From NCBI GenBank assembly GCA_025964215.1, contig JAOPZG010000376.1, positions 1 to 8,171 of the forward strand: 8,171 nt of DNA, written 5' to 3'. The DNA is from Conexibacter sp. Its GTDB lineage: Bacteria > Actinomycetota > Thermoleophilia > Solirubrobacterales > Solirubrobacteraceae. This document shows, piece by piece, positions 1 through 8,171 of this stretch. The notes beneath the pieces are model-generated. The model made no database searches. It was not told where the DNA came from and was given only the letters and a program-made list of their open reading frames with translations. Every line of letters starts with the position of its first letter. Position 1 is the stretch's first letter. The position numbers and the translations under genes were made by a program.

Positions 1-1302
1 CACGACGAGCGGGTTGCCGACCAGCGGCTGGCTGATCGCCACGTCGCTCGGCGTGCTGCGGCCGGTCACCAGCGCGGTCGGCACGATCACGTTGCCCTGC
101 ACCGCGTCGGCCGAGACGCGCAGGCGGTAGGTCGCGGTCCGGACCGTCCCCGCCGCGATCGCCCCGTAGGCGCCGACGAGCGGGATCCGCCCGCTGCCGT
201 CGACCGGCGTCACCGGGCCCGTGAGCGCGGGCACCGCCGCGGTGCTGACCGCGCCGGCGAGATCCTCGTGCCCCGCCGCCGGCCGGACGTTCACCGTGCA
301 GTCGACGAGGTCCTGCGCGACGAGCGGCGGCCCGTCGTCGTCGACGCAGCTCAGCGTGCTGGCGCTCAGGACCGCCGGCCCCGGCGTGACGAAGATCGCG
401 CCCGAGCCCACGCCGAGCGAGTCCGCGACGCCGCTCAGCGCGTTGGTCCAGTCCAGCGTGCCGTTGAAGTAGATGAGCGTCCCGCCGAGCGTGGACGGGT
501 CGATCGTCAGGAGCACGTGCAGCGGCGTCCCCGTCGTCCCGCTCGGCACCCCGCCCGGCGAGGCCGTGTCGAACCAGTTGACGTAGGAGCCGAAGTGGTA
601 GCTGTCGTTGCCGCCCGCGGCCCAGCTCGTGCCCCTCGGGATGCCGGCGCTCAGCGTGACGCTCGTGGCGTCCTCGCGCAGCGCCAGGTTGGCCGGCACG
701 ACCTGGCAGTCCAGCGTGTCGCCCGCGCGGACGTCGGTGCGCGTCGCGTCGGCGTTCGCGCACGTCGTGGTCGTGGGCGTCAGGTCCGCCTTCTGCGGCA
801 TGACCGCCAGCGCCGGCCTCGCCACGGCCGTCACCGTCGCCGCCTTCGGGTCGCGCACCGTGGCGACCGGCAGGATCGGCGCGCCCGGGACGGCGTCGGC
901 GACGACGCGCAGCCGGATCGTCGCCGGCTTCGTCGAGGACTGGTCGATCAGCCCGAGCTTGCTCTCGTCGAAGGTGACCTTCGCCGGGTGGTCGGCCGGC
1001 GTCGGGACGCCCTGGGCGTTGGGCTGCGGGTCGTAGACCGTGGAGTCCGGGATCGAGATGTCCGCGGTGACGTGGTAGGCGATCGTCGGGCTCAGGTTCG
1101 CGGCCTGGAGCTGGCAGAGGACGAAGTCGCCCGGTCGGGTCGTGCCGAGCAGCGGGGGCACCGCGTTCTCGGGCGCGCACGCGAGCCGCGACAGCGACAG
1201 ATCCGGCGGCGGGTCGTCTGCCCACGCGGCGCCCGCGGCGCACACGAGCACCAGCGCGCACGCCGCGACGGCACCCACCATCATCGATCGAACCCGGGAC
1301 AT
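1..1302 (-). CDS. Secreted repeat protein with paired cysteines (5' part, runs off left edge)
   Basis: An ATG on the minus strand (bases 1300-1302) opens a frame that stays free of stops for 434 codons to the window edge, so the C-terminus is missing. Residues 1-28 look like a Sec signal peptide: arginines at 3 and 5, a hydrophobic core at about 8-25, and a likely signal-peptidase site after A-W-A (26-28), just before DDPPPD. The mature part has three beta-rich, Thr/Val/Pro-rich repeats of about 138 residues. Each starts with a cysteine pair: C42/C63, C181/C199 and C319/C335, the first two with a G-D motif just before the second cysteine. The repeats resemble DUF11/CARDB-type extracellular Ig-like modules in style, but I cannot assign a family. 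The start is secured by a strong Shine-Dalgarno sequence. No catalytic motif is visible. It is divergent from lon. The protein is probably exported and surface-linked or released; its function is unknown. Confidence 0.85.
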   Translation of the reverse strand, partial: MSRVRSMMVGAVAACALVLVCAAGAAWADDPPPDLSLSRLACAPENAVPPLLGTTRPGDFVLCQLQAANLSPTIAYHVTADISIPDSTVYDPQPNAQGVPTPADHPAKVTFDESKLGLIDQSSTKPATIRLRVVADAVPGAPILPVATVRDPKAATVTAVARPALAVMPQKADLTPTTTTCANADATRTDVRAGDTLDCQVVPANLALREDATSVTLSAGIPRGTSWAAGGNDSYHFGSYVNWFDTASPGGVPSGTTGTPLHVLLTIDPSTLGGTLIYFNGTLDWTNALSGVADSLGVGSGAIFVTPGPAVLSASTLSCVDDDGPPLVAQDLVDCTVNVRPAAGHEDLAGAVSTAAVPALTGPVTPVDGSGRIPLVGAYGAIAAGTVRTATYRLRVSADAVQGNVIVPTALVTGRSTPSDVAISQPLVGNPLVV

Positions 1303-1306
1303 GGTT

Positions 1307-1315
1307 CTCCTCCTC
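1307..1315 (-). promoter_or_regulatory. Strong ribosome binding site of the secreted repeat protein
   Basis: Read on the minus strand, GAGGAGGAG lies just ahead of the ATG, with its AGGAGG core (1309-1314) 6 nt from the start codon. This near-perfect match to the anti-Shine-Dalgarno sequence fixes the chosen start. Confidence 0.8.
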
Positions 1316-1343
1316 ACCCACGGGCCTCCCAGCGCGCCGCGCC

Positions 1344-1349
1344 ATCCTA
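1344..1349 (-). promoter_or_regulatory. Probable -10 box for the secreted repeat protein
   Basis: TAGGAT on the minus strand fits the actinobacterial TANNNT -10 consensus. Transcription would start near 1337, giving a leader of about 35 nt that carries the strong ribosome binding site. I see no convincing -35 at the usual distance. The hexamer overlaps one arm of the palindrome at 1345-1362, so a protein bound there could block it. The call rests on motif and position only. Confidence 0.4.
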
Positions 1350-1362
1350 CCCGCGAGTAGGA
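1345..1362. promoter_or_regulatory. 18-bp palindrome between divergent genes, candidate operator
   Basis: TCCTACCCGCGAGTAGGA is symmetric over 18 bp except for one central pair (C opposite A): arms TCCTAC and GTAGGA match perfectly around a CGCG core. It sits in the 115-bp region between the secreted protein gene and lon, overlapping the likely -10 of the former and lying about 56-73 bp upstream of the likely lon start. Its size and symmetry suit a dimeric HTH repressor such as a TetR-type protein. The regulator is not identified, and a chance match in GC-rich DNA is possible. Confidence 0.4.
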
Positions 1363-1404
1363 CCCGCGCGCCAGTCCAGGGAGGGTCGAGGATCGTGCGT
1401 GGCG

Positions 1405-1410
1405 TACAGT
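1405..1410 (+). promoter_or_regulatory. Probable -10 box of lon, leaderless geometry
   Basis: TACAGT fits TANNNT and ends 7 nt before the GTG start codon of lon. This places the transcription start on the first base of the codon, which would make a leaderless mRNA, a common arrangement in actinobacteria. In agreement, no Shine-Dalgarno sequence stands at the correct distance from the GTG. No clear -35 and no HAIR-type (HspR) inverted repeat is visible upstream. Confidence 0.45.
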
Positions 1411-1417
1411 CGGCTGC

Positions 1418-3817
<2,400 letters not shown>

Positions 3818-3835
3818 GTTCCCGGCGGGTGCGGG

Positions 3836-3841
3836 TATGCT
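3836..3841 (+). promoter_or_regulatory. Probable -10 box for the small membrane protein gene
   Basis: TATGCT lies in the short gap after the lon stop and fits TANNNT. Transcription would begin near 3848, giving a leader of about 34 nt with a ribosome binding site. This suggests that the downstream gene can be transcribed independently of lon, although no terminator is visible between the two and read-through from lon is possible. No good -35 is seen. Confidence 0.4.
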
Positions 3842-3868
3842 CGGCACAGGACCACGACCCCGACCCGA

Positions 3869-3874
3869 AGAGGG
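3869..3874 (+). promoter_or_regulatory. Ribosome binding site that decides the start of the small membrane protein
   Basis: AGAGGG stands 7 nt before the ATG at 3882. The same frame is open from an earlier ATG at 3837, but that start overlaps the -10 box and would add 15 untypical residues, so the 3882 start is preferred. Confidence 0.6.
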
Positions 3875-3881
3875 AAGCTGC

Positions 3882-4337
3882 ATGGCCAAGAAGAAGAAGG
3901 CGGCCGCCGCCGCCGGCGCCGTCACCGCGGCCCGCTCCAATCCTTATGTCCAGCGCGTCGTCGAGGACGACGATCTGCGCGACAACGTCCGCGTCGCCTT
4001 CGAGGCCGCACGGGACGCGTACGAGCGCCTGGCCGACGGCAAGTCCCCGGCCAAGATCCTCACGGACGACAAGAAGTTCCACAAGGACCTCCAGACGGCC
4101 GCCGAGGCGTTGAAGGACGCCGGCTCGTCGCTGCGCGAGGGCCCCAAGAAGAAGAAGCGCAAGGGCAGCCTCGGCCGCAAGCTGCTGGTGCTCGCCGTCG
4201 CTGGCGGCCTGGCCGTCGCGCTCAGCGCCGACCTGCGCTCCAAGGTCCTCGACGCCCTGTTCGGCGCCGAGGAGGAGTTCGACTACACCTCCACGACCGC
4301 TCCGGCCTCCGCGCCGACGGCGGGCACCGCGGCGTAG
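3882..4337 (+). CDS. Small single-pass membrane protein of unknown function (151 aa)
   Basis: I do not recognise a named family. The protein has a lysine-rich start (MAKKKK), an alanine-rich stretch, then a mainly helical, charged soluble region (about 20-88) containing NPYVQRVVEDDDLRDNVR and the DAYERL segment. A basic cluster KKKKRK (89-94) precedes one membrane helix at about 101-117 (LLVLAVAGGLAVAL), followed by a short amphipathic helix with an acidic end (KVLDALFGAEEEF) and a Thr/Ala/Pro tail. The basic cluster before the helix predicts the N-terminal part in the cytoplasm and the tail outside. It follows lon by 64 bp with its own promoter-like box and ribosome binding site and is followed by a strong hairpin, so it is probably a single-gene unit. 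A conserved lineage-specific membrane protein is likely. A role in anchoring, envelope or nucleoid contact is only speculation. Confidence 0.85.
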   Translation: MAKKKKAAAAAGAVTAARSNPYVQRVVEDDDLRDNVRVAFEAARDAYERLADGKSPAKILTDDKKFHKDLQTAAEALKDAGSSLREGPKKKKRKGSLGRKLLVLAVAGGLAVALSADLRSKVLDALFGAEEEFDYTSTTAPASAPTAGTAA

Positions 4338-4363
4338 TCGCAGCCACATCCGTCTCGCAGTGC

Positions 4364-4391
4364 GAAGGGCGTCCCGCGAGGGGCGCCCTTC
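4364..4391 (+). terminator. Strong hairpin with GCGA tetraloop, probable terminator
   Basis: Bases 4364-4375 pair with 4380-4391 to form a 12-bp stem with a single G-T wobble (4372/4383), closed by a GCGA loop of the stable GNRA type. It lies 26 bp after the stop of the small membrane protein gene and before the tetR promoter, as expected for a terminator. The T-tract afterwards is poor (CTCGTGCC), as is common in high-GC actinobacteria. The stem would also form in transcripts from the other strand. Confidence 0.7.
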
Positions 4392-4421
4392 CTCGTGCCG
4401 TAGGCAGGTTGGCCGGCCAGC

Positions 4422-4427
4422 TAGGAT
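4422..4427 (+). promoter_or_regulatory. Probable -10 box of the TetR-family gene, leaderless geometry
   Basis: TAGGAT fits TANNNT and ends 6 nt before the ATG at 4434, so transcription would start on the A of the start codon. No Shine-Dalgarno sequence is possible in this layout. The geometry is almost the same as at lon, and the hexamer is identical to the proposed -10 of the divergent secreted-protein gene. Confidence 0.45.
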
Positions 4428-4433
4428 CGGCGG

Positions 4434-5042
4434 ATGGAGGCGGGAGCGCCCACCCAGAGGTCGCAGCTCAGCGGCGAGAAGGCGCAGCGGATCGTCGACG
4501 CGATGCGCGCGTCGGTCGCGCTGCGCGGCGTCGCGGGCTCGACGTTCGACCACGTCTCCCGCTAGGCCGGCGTCTCGCGCGGGCTGCTGAACTACTACTT
4601 CGGCTCCAAGGAGCGCCTGCTGGCCGAGGTCGTCAAGCGCGACACCGACCTGCGCATGGCCGCGCTCGACGAGCAGCTCGCCGTCGCCTCCAACGCGGCG
4701 GACTTCATCGCGATGCTCGGCCGCACGCTCCAGGCGATGCTGCGCGACGACACCGAGTTCCTCACGCTCTCCTTCGAGGTCTTCACGCTCTCGCGCCGCA
4801 ACCCGGAGATCGCCGTCGAGTTCTCCGAGCTGGTGCGCCGCACCCGCGAGCACGTCGCCGGCGTGCTGGCCGCCAAGCAGGCCGAGGGCGTCCTGGTCCT
4901 GCGCGCCGACCCCGAGGCGATCGCGGAGATCATCTTCGGCCTCGGCGACGGCCTCGCGCTGCGGATCCTCGCCGAGCCCGACCGCGACCACCGCGCGACC
5001 GTCGCCGCGGGCACGCTCGCGGTCGCGGCGCTGATCGGCTGA
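4434..5042 (+). pseudogene. TetR-family transcriptional regulator interrupted by an in-frame TAG at codon 44
   Basis: Read through the stop, the frame codes for a full-length TetR-type repressor of 202 codons plus TGA. The N-terminal DNA-binding part has helix 1 (KAQRIVDAMRASVALRG) and the helix-turn-helix FDHVSR-x-AGVSRGLLNYYFGSKERLL, where x is the TAG at 4563-4565. The family usually has E, R or A at this spot, so a single GAG-to-TAG change is the simplest explanation. There is no frameshift, and the remaining 158 codons keep normal high-GC codon use and a TetR-like helical ligand-binding domain. The lesion is therefore recent, a sequencing error, or a suppressed stop. The next usable start, ATG 4656, has no ribosome binding site and would give a 128-residue ligand-binding domain without the DNA-binding helices. 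The target and ligand are unknown; the convergent neighbour on the opposite strand offers no clue. Confidence 0.85.
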
Positions 5043-5060
5043 GCGCTACTTCTTCTTGGC
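5027..5060 (+). terminator. Weak candidate terminator spanning the convergent gene ends
   Basis: GCGCT (5028-5032) pairs with AGCGC (5042-5046) around a 9-nt loop, and TACTTCTTCTT follows at once. The T-rich run is simply the reverse complement of the lysine codons that end the opposing gene. It could stop transcription leaving tetR. The stem is short, so the call is tentative. Confidence 0.3.
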
Positions 5061-8000
5061 CTTGGTCTTCGCCTTCTTGGCGGCGACCTTCGTGGTGGCC
5101 TGCTTCCCGCGCGTCCCGTCGGCCTTCAGGCCGACGACCGTGATCGTCGCGCGGGTGCGCGAAGCGACCGCCGGGATCGAGAAGCGCGTGCCCTTCTGGC
5201 GGACGCGCAGGTGGCGGCCGTCCGACAGCGTCGCGCCGATCTCGTAGCGCTTGGCGTTGGCCGCGCTCGCCCAGCTGATCGCGAGCTTCGTGCCCGACCG
5301 CGTGGCCTTCAGCTTCTTGATCGTCGCGGGCTTCGCGGGCGCCGGCGCGACGTAGGTCGCGACCGTGAGCTGCGTGCGCGGCTTGCCGTAGGAGGAGACG
5401 AAGGCCACGATCTTGCGCGTCCCGCCCGGGCCGTCGCCGGGCGTGAAGCGCAGCGTCCCGCGACCCTCCTTGGCGGCGCCGAGCGGCTGGGCCACGTCCT
5501 TGCCCTGCTCGGCGAACGTCACCTTCTGGCCGGGCAGCGGGGTCACGTCGTAGGACAGCGTGCGGCTGCGCCCGGAGGTCCGCTCGACGCTCCCGGTGAT
5601 CTTGGGGTCCTTGAGCCCGTCGGCCGCCTGGACGCCGGTGACCGGCACCGAGTCGGCCGCCGGCTCGACGCTCCAGCTCCCGGCCGCGGGGGACTTCAGC
5701 AGGAAGTACGTGGTGTTGGTCTGCGCGTTGTGGAAGGCCAGCGACGCCCCGGCCTGGCTCTTGGCGCCGGGCGTGTCCTCGATCCGCACGCCGTTGGGGC
5801 CGACGAGCGCGACGTGCGGCGGCGCGCCCTGCCCGGTGACCGCGACGACGCCGGACGGCAGGCCGGACTTGAAGGACACCGACGACGGGGCGCCCGCCTG
5901 CGCGGCGGAGGCCGTCGCGCGGTAGGGCCCGATGTCGCAGCCGCTGAACATGAGGTCGACGCCCTCGCCCCACTTGTAGCCGGCGCCGACGTCGAACGGG
6001 CCGATCTCCGCGCAGCCCGCGAAGCCGGTGGAGGAGAAGACGACCGAGCCGCCGGCGCAGCCGAGGTCACCGAGGCAGATCTTCGCCTTCGCCTCCGCGT
6101 TGAAGGCGGACTTGAAGAAGAAGCCGCTGACGTCGGCCGTCGCGCTGAAGCCCGAGTACTCGTAGCCGAGGTGGCCGCCGAAGCCGACGTAGCCGTTGCT
6201 GCGCAGCTCGAAGAACGCGGTCGCGAGCGGGATCGAGACGAGGCTGACCTTGCCGTCCACGCGCAGGACCGAGGGGTCGCCGAGCGTGAACGTGAGGTCG
6301 CCGTCGACGCTGACCGCCGCGACGCCCGCGATCTTCGGGCCGGCGTCGATCGTGATCCCGCCCTTGAGCTGGAGCGACGGCTTGGTCAGCAGCGAGAAGC
6401 GGATCGTCTTCAGCTGCGTGACCGCGAACGGATCGAGGAAGACGCCCGGCGGCAGCGTCAGCTCGGCGCTGAGGTAGTCGAGGTCGCCGTGGCTGAAGCC
6501 GATCTTCGACTCGATCGACGGGCCGGGCGGCTGCGGCGGCAGGATGACCTTCGCGCCGCCGGCCCAGCTGACGTTGTCGGCGTCGTAGTCGAAGAACAGG
6601 TCCTTGATCTCCAGCGGCCCGATCAGCGCGTCGCCGACCTTCACGTGGAGCTCGCGCAGGTGGACGCCCGCGACGTTGTCGGCCCGCACGGTCACGTCGC
6701 CCGTCACGCCGCCGAAGAGCGCGGGCAGCGCGAGGTGGACGGGGATCTCGACGCCGCCGCCGCGCAGCTTGATCTCGATCGAGCCCTTCAGCGGGAAGCC
6801 GAGCAGCGCGCCGCCGCCGGAGATGTCGAACGTCCCGAGCGAGGCGATCGACGCCTTGGGCAGCTTCCAGTCGATGGAGTCCTTGAAGAGGACGGTGTCG
6901 CCGACCTTGACGGTGACGGTCGCGCCCGAGGAGGTGATCTCGCGGTTCTTGACGTCGAGCTCGAGCTTGCCGCTGCCGAGCTCGATCCGCAGGCCGTTGA
7001 TCTTCACGCCGCCGGTCGCGGTGTAGACGTCGCCCTTGCGCGTGAGGCAGGCGTCGGCGATGACGTCCACGGCGGCGAAGGTGAGCAGCCGGCAGGCCGC
7101 GGGCGGGACCGGCGGGATGATCGCGGGCGGCGTCGGGGTCGTCCCGCCGCCGCCGCTGCCGGGCGGTGGCTTGACCGCGAGCGAGATGCTCGGGTCGGGC
7201 AGCGCGGCCATCAGGATCGGCGGGTTCTGCGTCGCGTTGTCGTTGGACTCCCAGAACGCCGAGCCGGTGAAGCCCTCGTCGACCGTGCGCGCGGTCACGC
7301 GCGGCGCGTCGATCGTGAAGTCCGGCCCCGGGACGATCGTCTGCTGGTCGCCGAACGAGGCGCCGCCGTTGCCCGAGGCGCGGTAGCTCAGGCCGCTGTC
7401 CTTGTCGGTGAACAGCGCGTGCAGGATGCCGCCGGCGTCCTGGATGATGTCGCGGAAGTTGCCGCCGTTGCCGTCGCTGAGCGGGAGCGCGGGGCCGACG
7501 CTCGTGCCGTCGAGCTTGCGGAGGAAGTACTGGTTGTCGGTCGCGCCGGCGGTGCTGCGGTACATGATGAACGTGCCGCTGGGGCCGGTCGTCAGGCGCG
7601 GGAGCTCGGCGTCGGCGATGGCGACCTCGGGCGTCCACTTCGACGCGGTGTTCGCGTCGCTCAGCGGGCACGGGTTCAGCGTGCAGGTGTAGGTGCGGAA
7701 GTGGACGGTGTCGTGGAGGTCGCCCCAGGCGGCGGCGAACGAGTTGCGGTCGCGCTGGACGACCGAGGCGTCGTAGGAGTCGTAGGTGGAGAGCTGCGCG
7801 AACGCGGTCGTGTAGGGCTGCCCGCCGCCGTTCTGGGCCAGCGGCGCGGCCTGGAAGTGGATGCCGCCGGTCGGCGCGCTCACCGTGAGGATCCGGCGGT
7901 CGGCGCCGTCGAAGACGGCCGGCGTCGGCACGGCCCCGGTCCCGGGCTCCACGCTGCCGACCGCTGAGGGGCCGGTGAAGGTCGCGCCGCCGTCGTCGGA

Positions 8001-8171
8001 GACGTAGACGACGTTGTCGTCGCTGTGGCCCGCGACCGTGGAGCAGCAGCGATGGGTGAGCAGGATGACCTCGCCGAACGGCGTGACCATCACGTGCGGG
8101 CCGTCGTAGTCGCGGTTGAGCGTGGGGTCCGAGGCGGTGGGCGTGAACGCCTGGGCGCCGGTGCACGCCGT
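5046..8171 (-). CDS. Large secreted multidomain protein with sialidase-like Asp boxes (3' part, runs off right edge)
   Basis: The minus frame is open from the window edge to a TAG at 5046-5048, giving the last 1041 residues. The GTG at 8093 is internal, because the frame continues upstream to the edge without a stop. Numbering from the edge: residues 1-325 look like part of a beta-propeller with BNR/Asp-box motifs SDDGGATF (58-65) and SGNGGASF (266-273), typical of sialidase-like exported proteins. No sialidase catalytic set can be confirmed. A Gly/Pro linker follows (about 335-357), then a long beta-rich region (about 362-747) with many GG turns and amphipathic strands, ending in four cysteines (699, 705, 720, 745). 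Two further Ig-like stretches follow, then a fibronectin-III-like domain (about 944-1029) and a lysine-rich tail (KKAKTKAKKK). There is no LPXTG or membrane anchor at the C-terminus. It is likely an exported surface or matrix protein. Function is unknown, and 'sialidase' should not be taken as an activity. Confidence 0.85.
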   Translation of the reverse strand, partial: TACTGAQAFTPTASDPTLNRDYDGPHVMVTPFGEVILLTHRCCSTVAGHSDDNVVYVSDDGGATFTGPSAVGSVEPGTGAVPTPAVFDGADRRILTVSAPTGGIHFQAAPLAQNGGGQPYTTAFAQLSTYDSYDASVVQRDRNSFAAAWGDLHDTVHFRTYTCTLNPCPLSDANTASKWTPEVAIADAELPRLTTGPSGTFIMYRSTAGATDNQYFLRKLDGTSVGPALPLSDGNGGNFRDIIQDAGGILHALFTDKDSGLSYRASGNGGASFGDQQTIVPGPDFTIDAPRVTARTVDEGFTGSAFWESNDNATQNPPILMAALPDPSISLAVKPPPGSGGGGTTPTPPAIIPPVPPAACRLLTFAAVDVIADACLTRKGDVYTATGGVKINGLRIELGSGKLELDVKNREITSSGATVTVKVGDTVLFKDSIDWKLPKASIASLGTFDISGGGALLGFPLKGSIEIKLRGGGVEIPVHLALPALFGGVTGDVTVRADNVAGVHLRELHVKVGDALIGPLEIKDLFFDYDADNVSWAGGAKVILPPQPPGPSIESKIGFSHGDLDYLSAELTLPPGVFLDPFAVTQLKTIRFSLLTKPSLQLKGGITIDAGPKIAGVAAVSVDGDLTFTLGDPSVLRVDGKVSLVSIPLATAFFELRSNGYVGFGGHLGYEYSGFSATADVSGFFFKSAFNAEAKAKICLGDLGCAGGSVVFSSTGFAGCAEIGPFDVGAGYKWGEGVDLMFSGCDIGPYRATASAAQAGAPSSVSFKSGLPSGVVAVTGQGAPPHVALVGPNGVRIEDTPGAKSQAGASLAFHNAQTNTTYFLLKSPAAGSWSVEPAADSVPVTGVQAADGLKDPKITGSVERTSGRSRTLSYDVTPLPGQKVTFAEQGKDVAQPLGAAKEGRGTLRFTPGDGPGGTRKIVAFVSSYGKPRTQLTVATYVAPAPAKPATIKKLKATRSGTKLAISWASAANAKRYEIGATLSDGRHLRVRQKGTRFSIPAVASRTRATITVVGLKADGTRGKQATTKVAAKKAKTKAKKK
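7101..7169 (-). other. Gly/Pro-rich interdomain linker in the large secreted protein
   Basis: The encoded stretch contains PPPGSGGGG followed by TTPTPPAIIPPVPP, a flexible then stiff linker. It separates the Asp-box propeller-like part from the beta-rich region and marks the main domain boundary. On DNA it is a locally C/G-repetitive tract. Confidence 0.75.

Noticed and set aside
1256..1262. Possible lipobox (VAAC, cysteine 15) in the secreted repeat protein
   Set aside because: The hydrophobic core before it is too short and continues past it to a good A-W-A signal-peptidase I site at 26-28, so a lipoprotein is unlikely.
1303..1417. HspR (HAIR) or ClgR binding site in front of lon, as known in some actinobacteria
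   Set aside because: I found no CTTGAGT/ACTCAAG pair and no GTTCGC/GCGAAC pair in this region.
4656..5042. Independent 128-residue gene starting at ATG 4656
   Set aside because: It is in frame with the TetR N-terminus, has no ribosome binding site, and is the ligand-binding part of the interrupted regulator.
5211..7967. 918-residue plus-strand open frame
   Set aside because: It is a low-complexity Arg/Ala/Asp/Val-rich shadow of the large minus-strand secreted protein, which has proper domains and codon use.
5046..8093. GTG at 8093 as the true start of the large secreted protein
   Set aside because: The frame stays open upstream to the window edge with protein-like sequence (NRDYDGPHVMVTPFGEV), there is no signal peptide after the GTG, and the Asp-box propeller would be cut.
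6067..8166. 699-residue minus-strand open frame
   Set aside because: It is in a different frame from the Asp-box protein on the same strand, is Arg/Pro-rich and has no recognisable motif.

Overview
The window is very GC-rich, with G or C in nearly every third codon position, so long arginine/alanine-rich shadow frames appear on both strands. The codon use, the TANNNT -10 boxes, the lysine-rich small proteins and the large secreted repeat proteins fit a high-GC actinobacterium. I lean towards the Thermoleophilia/Solirubrobacterales, but this comes from general resemblance and no search was run.

Layout. (1) 1-1302, minus strand: the first 434 codons of a secreted protein with a signal peptide and three repeats of about 138 residues, each opening with a cysteine pair. 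It runs off the left edge. (2) 1303-1417: a short divergent promoter region with a near-perfect 18-bp palindrome, a -10 for the secreted gene and a -10 placed for a leaderless lon mRNA. (3) 1418-3817, plus strand: a complete ATP-dependent Lon protease with all catalytic motifs. (4) 3818-3881: a promoter and ribosome binding site, then 3882-4337, a 151-residue single-pass membrane protein of unknown function. (5) 4364-4391: a strong GNRA-loop hairpin, the likely terminator of that unit. (6) 4434-5042, plus strand: a TetR-family regulator interrupted by one in-frame TAG inside the DNA-binding helix-turn-helix and otherwise intact. (7) 5046-8171, minus strand: the last 1041 residues of a very large secreted protein with an Asp-box propeller-like part, a Gly/Pro linker, a long beta-rich region, a fibronectin-III-like domain and a lysine-rich tail. 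It runs off the right edge and ends 3 bp from the tetR stop.

How the genes relate. Lon is a housekeeping cytoplasmic quality-control protease. The small membrane protein behind it has its own promoter, so co-function with Lon is not implied. The two flanking secreted proteins are typical surface or exported proteins and show no evident link to Lon. I see no mobile element, CRISPR array, RNA gene or defence system, and no clearly new multi-gene system. The points most worth a second look are the amber codon in the TetR gene, the repeated leaderless-promoter geometry, the divergent palindrome and the two unfamiliar secreted architectures.
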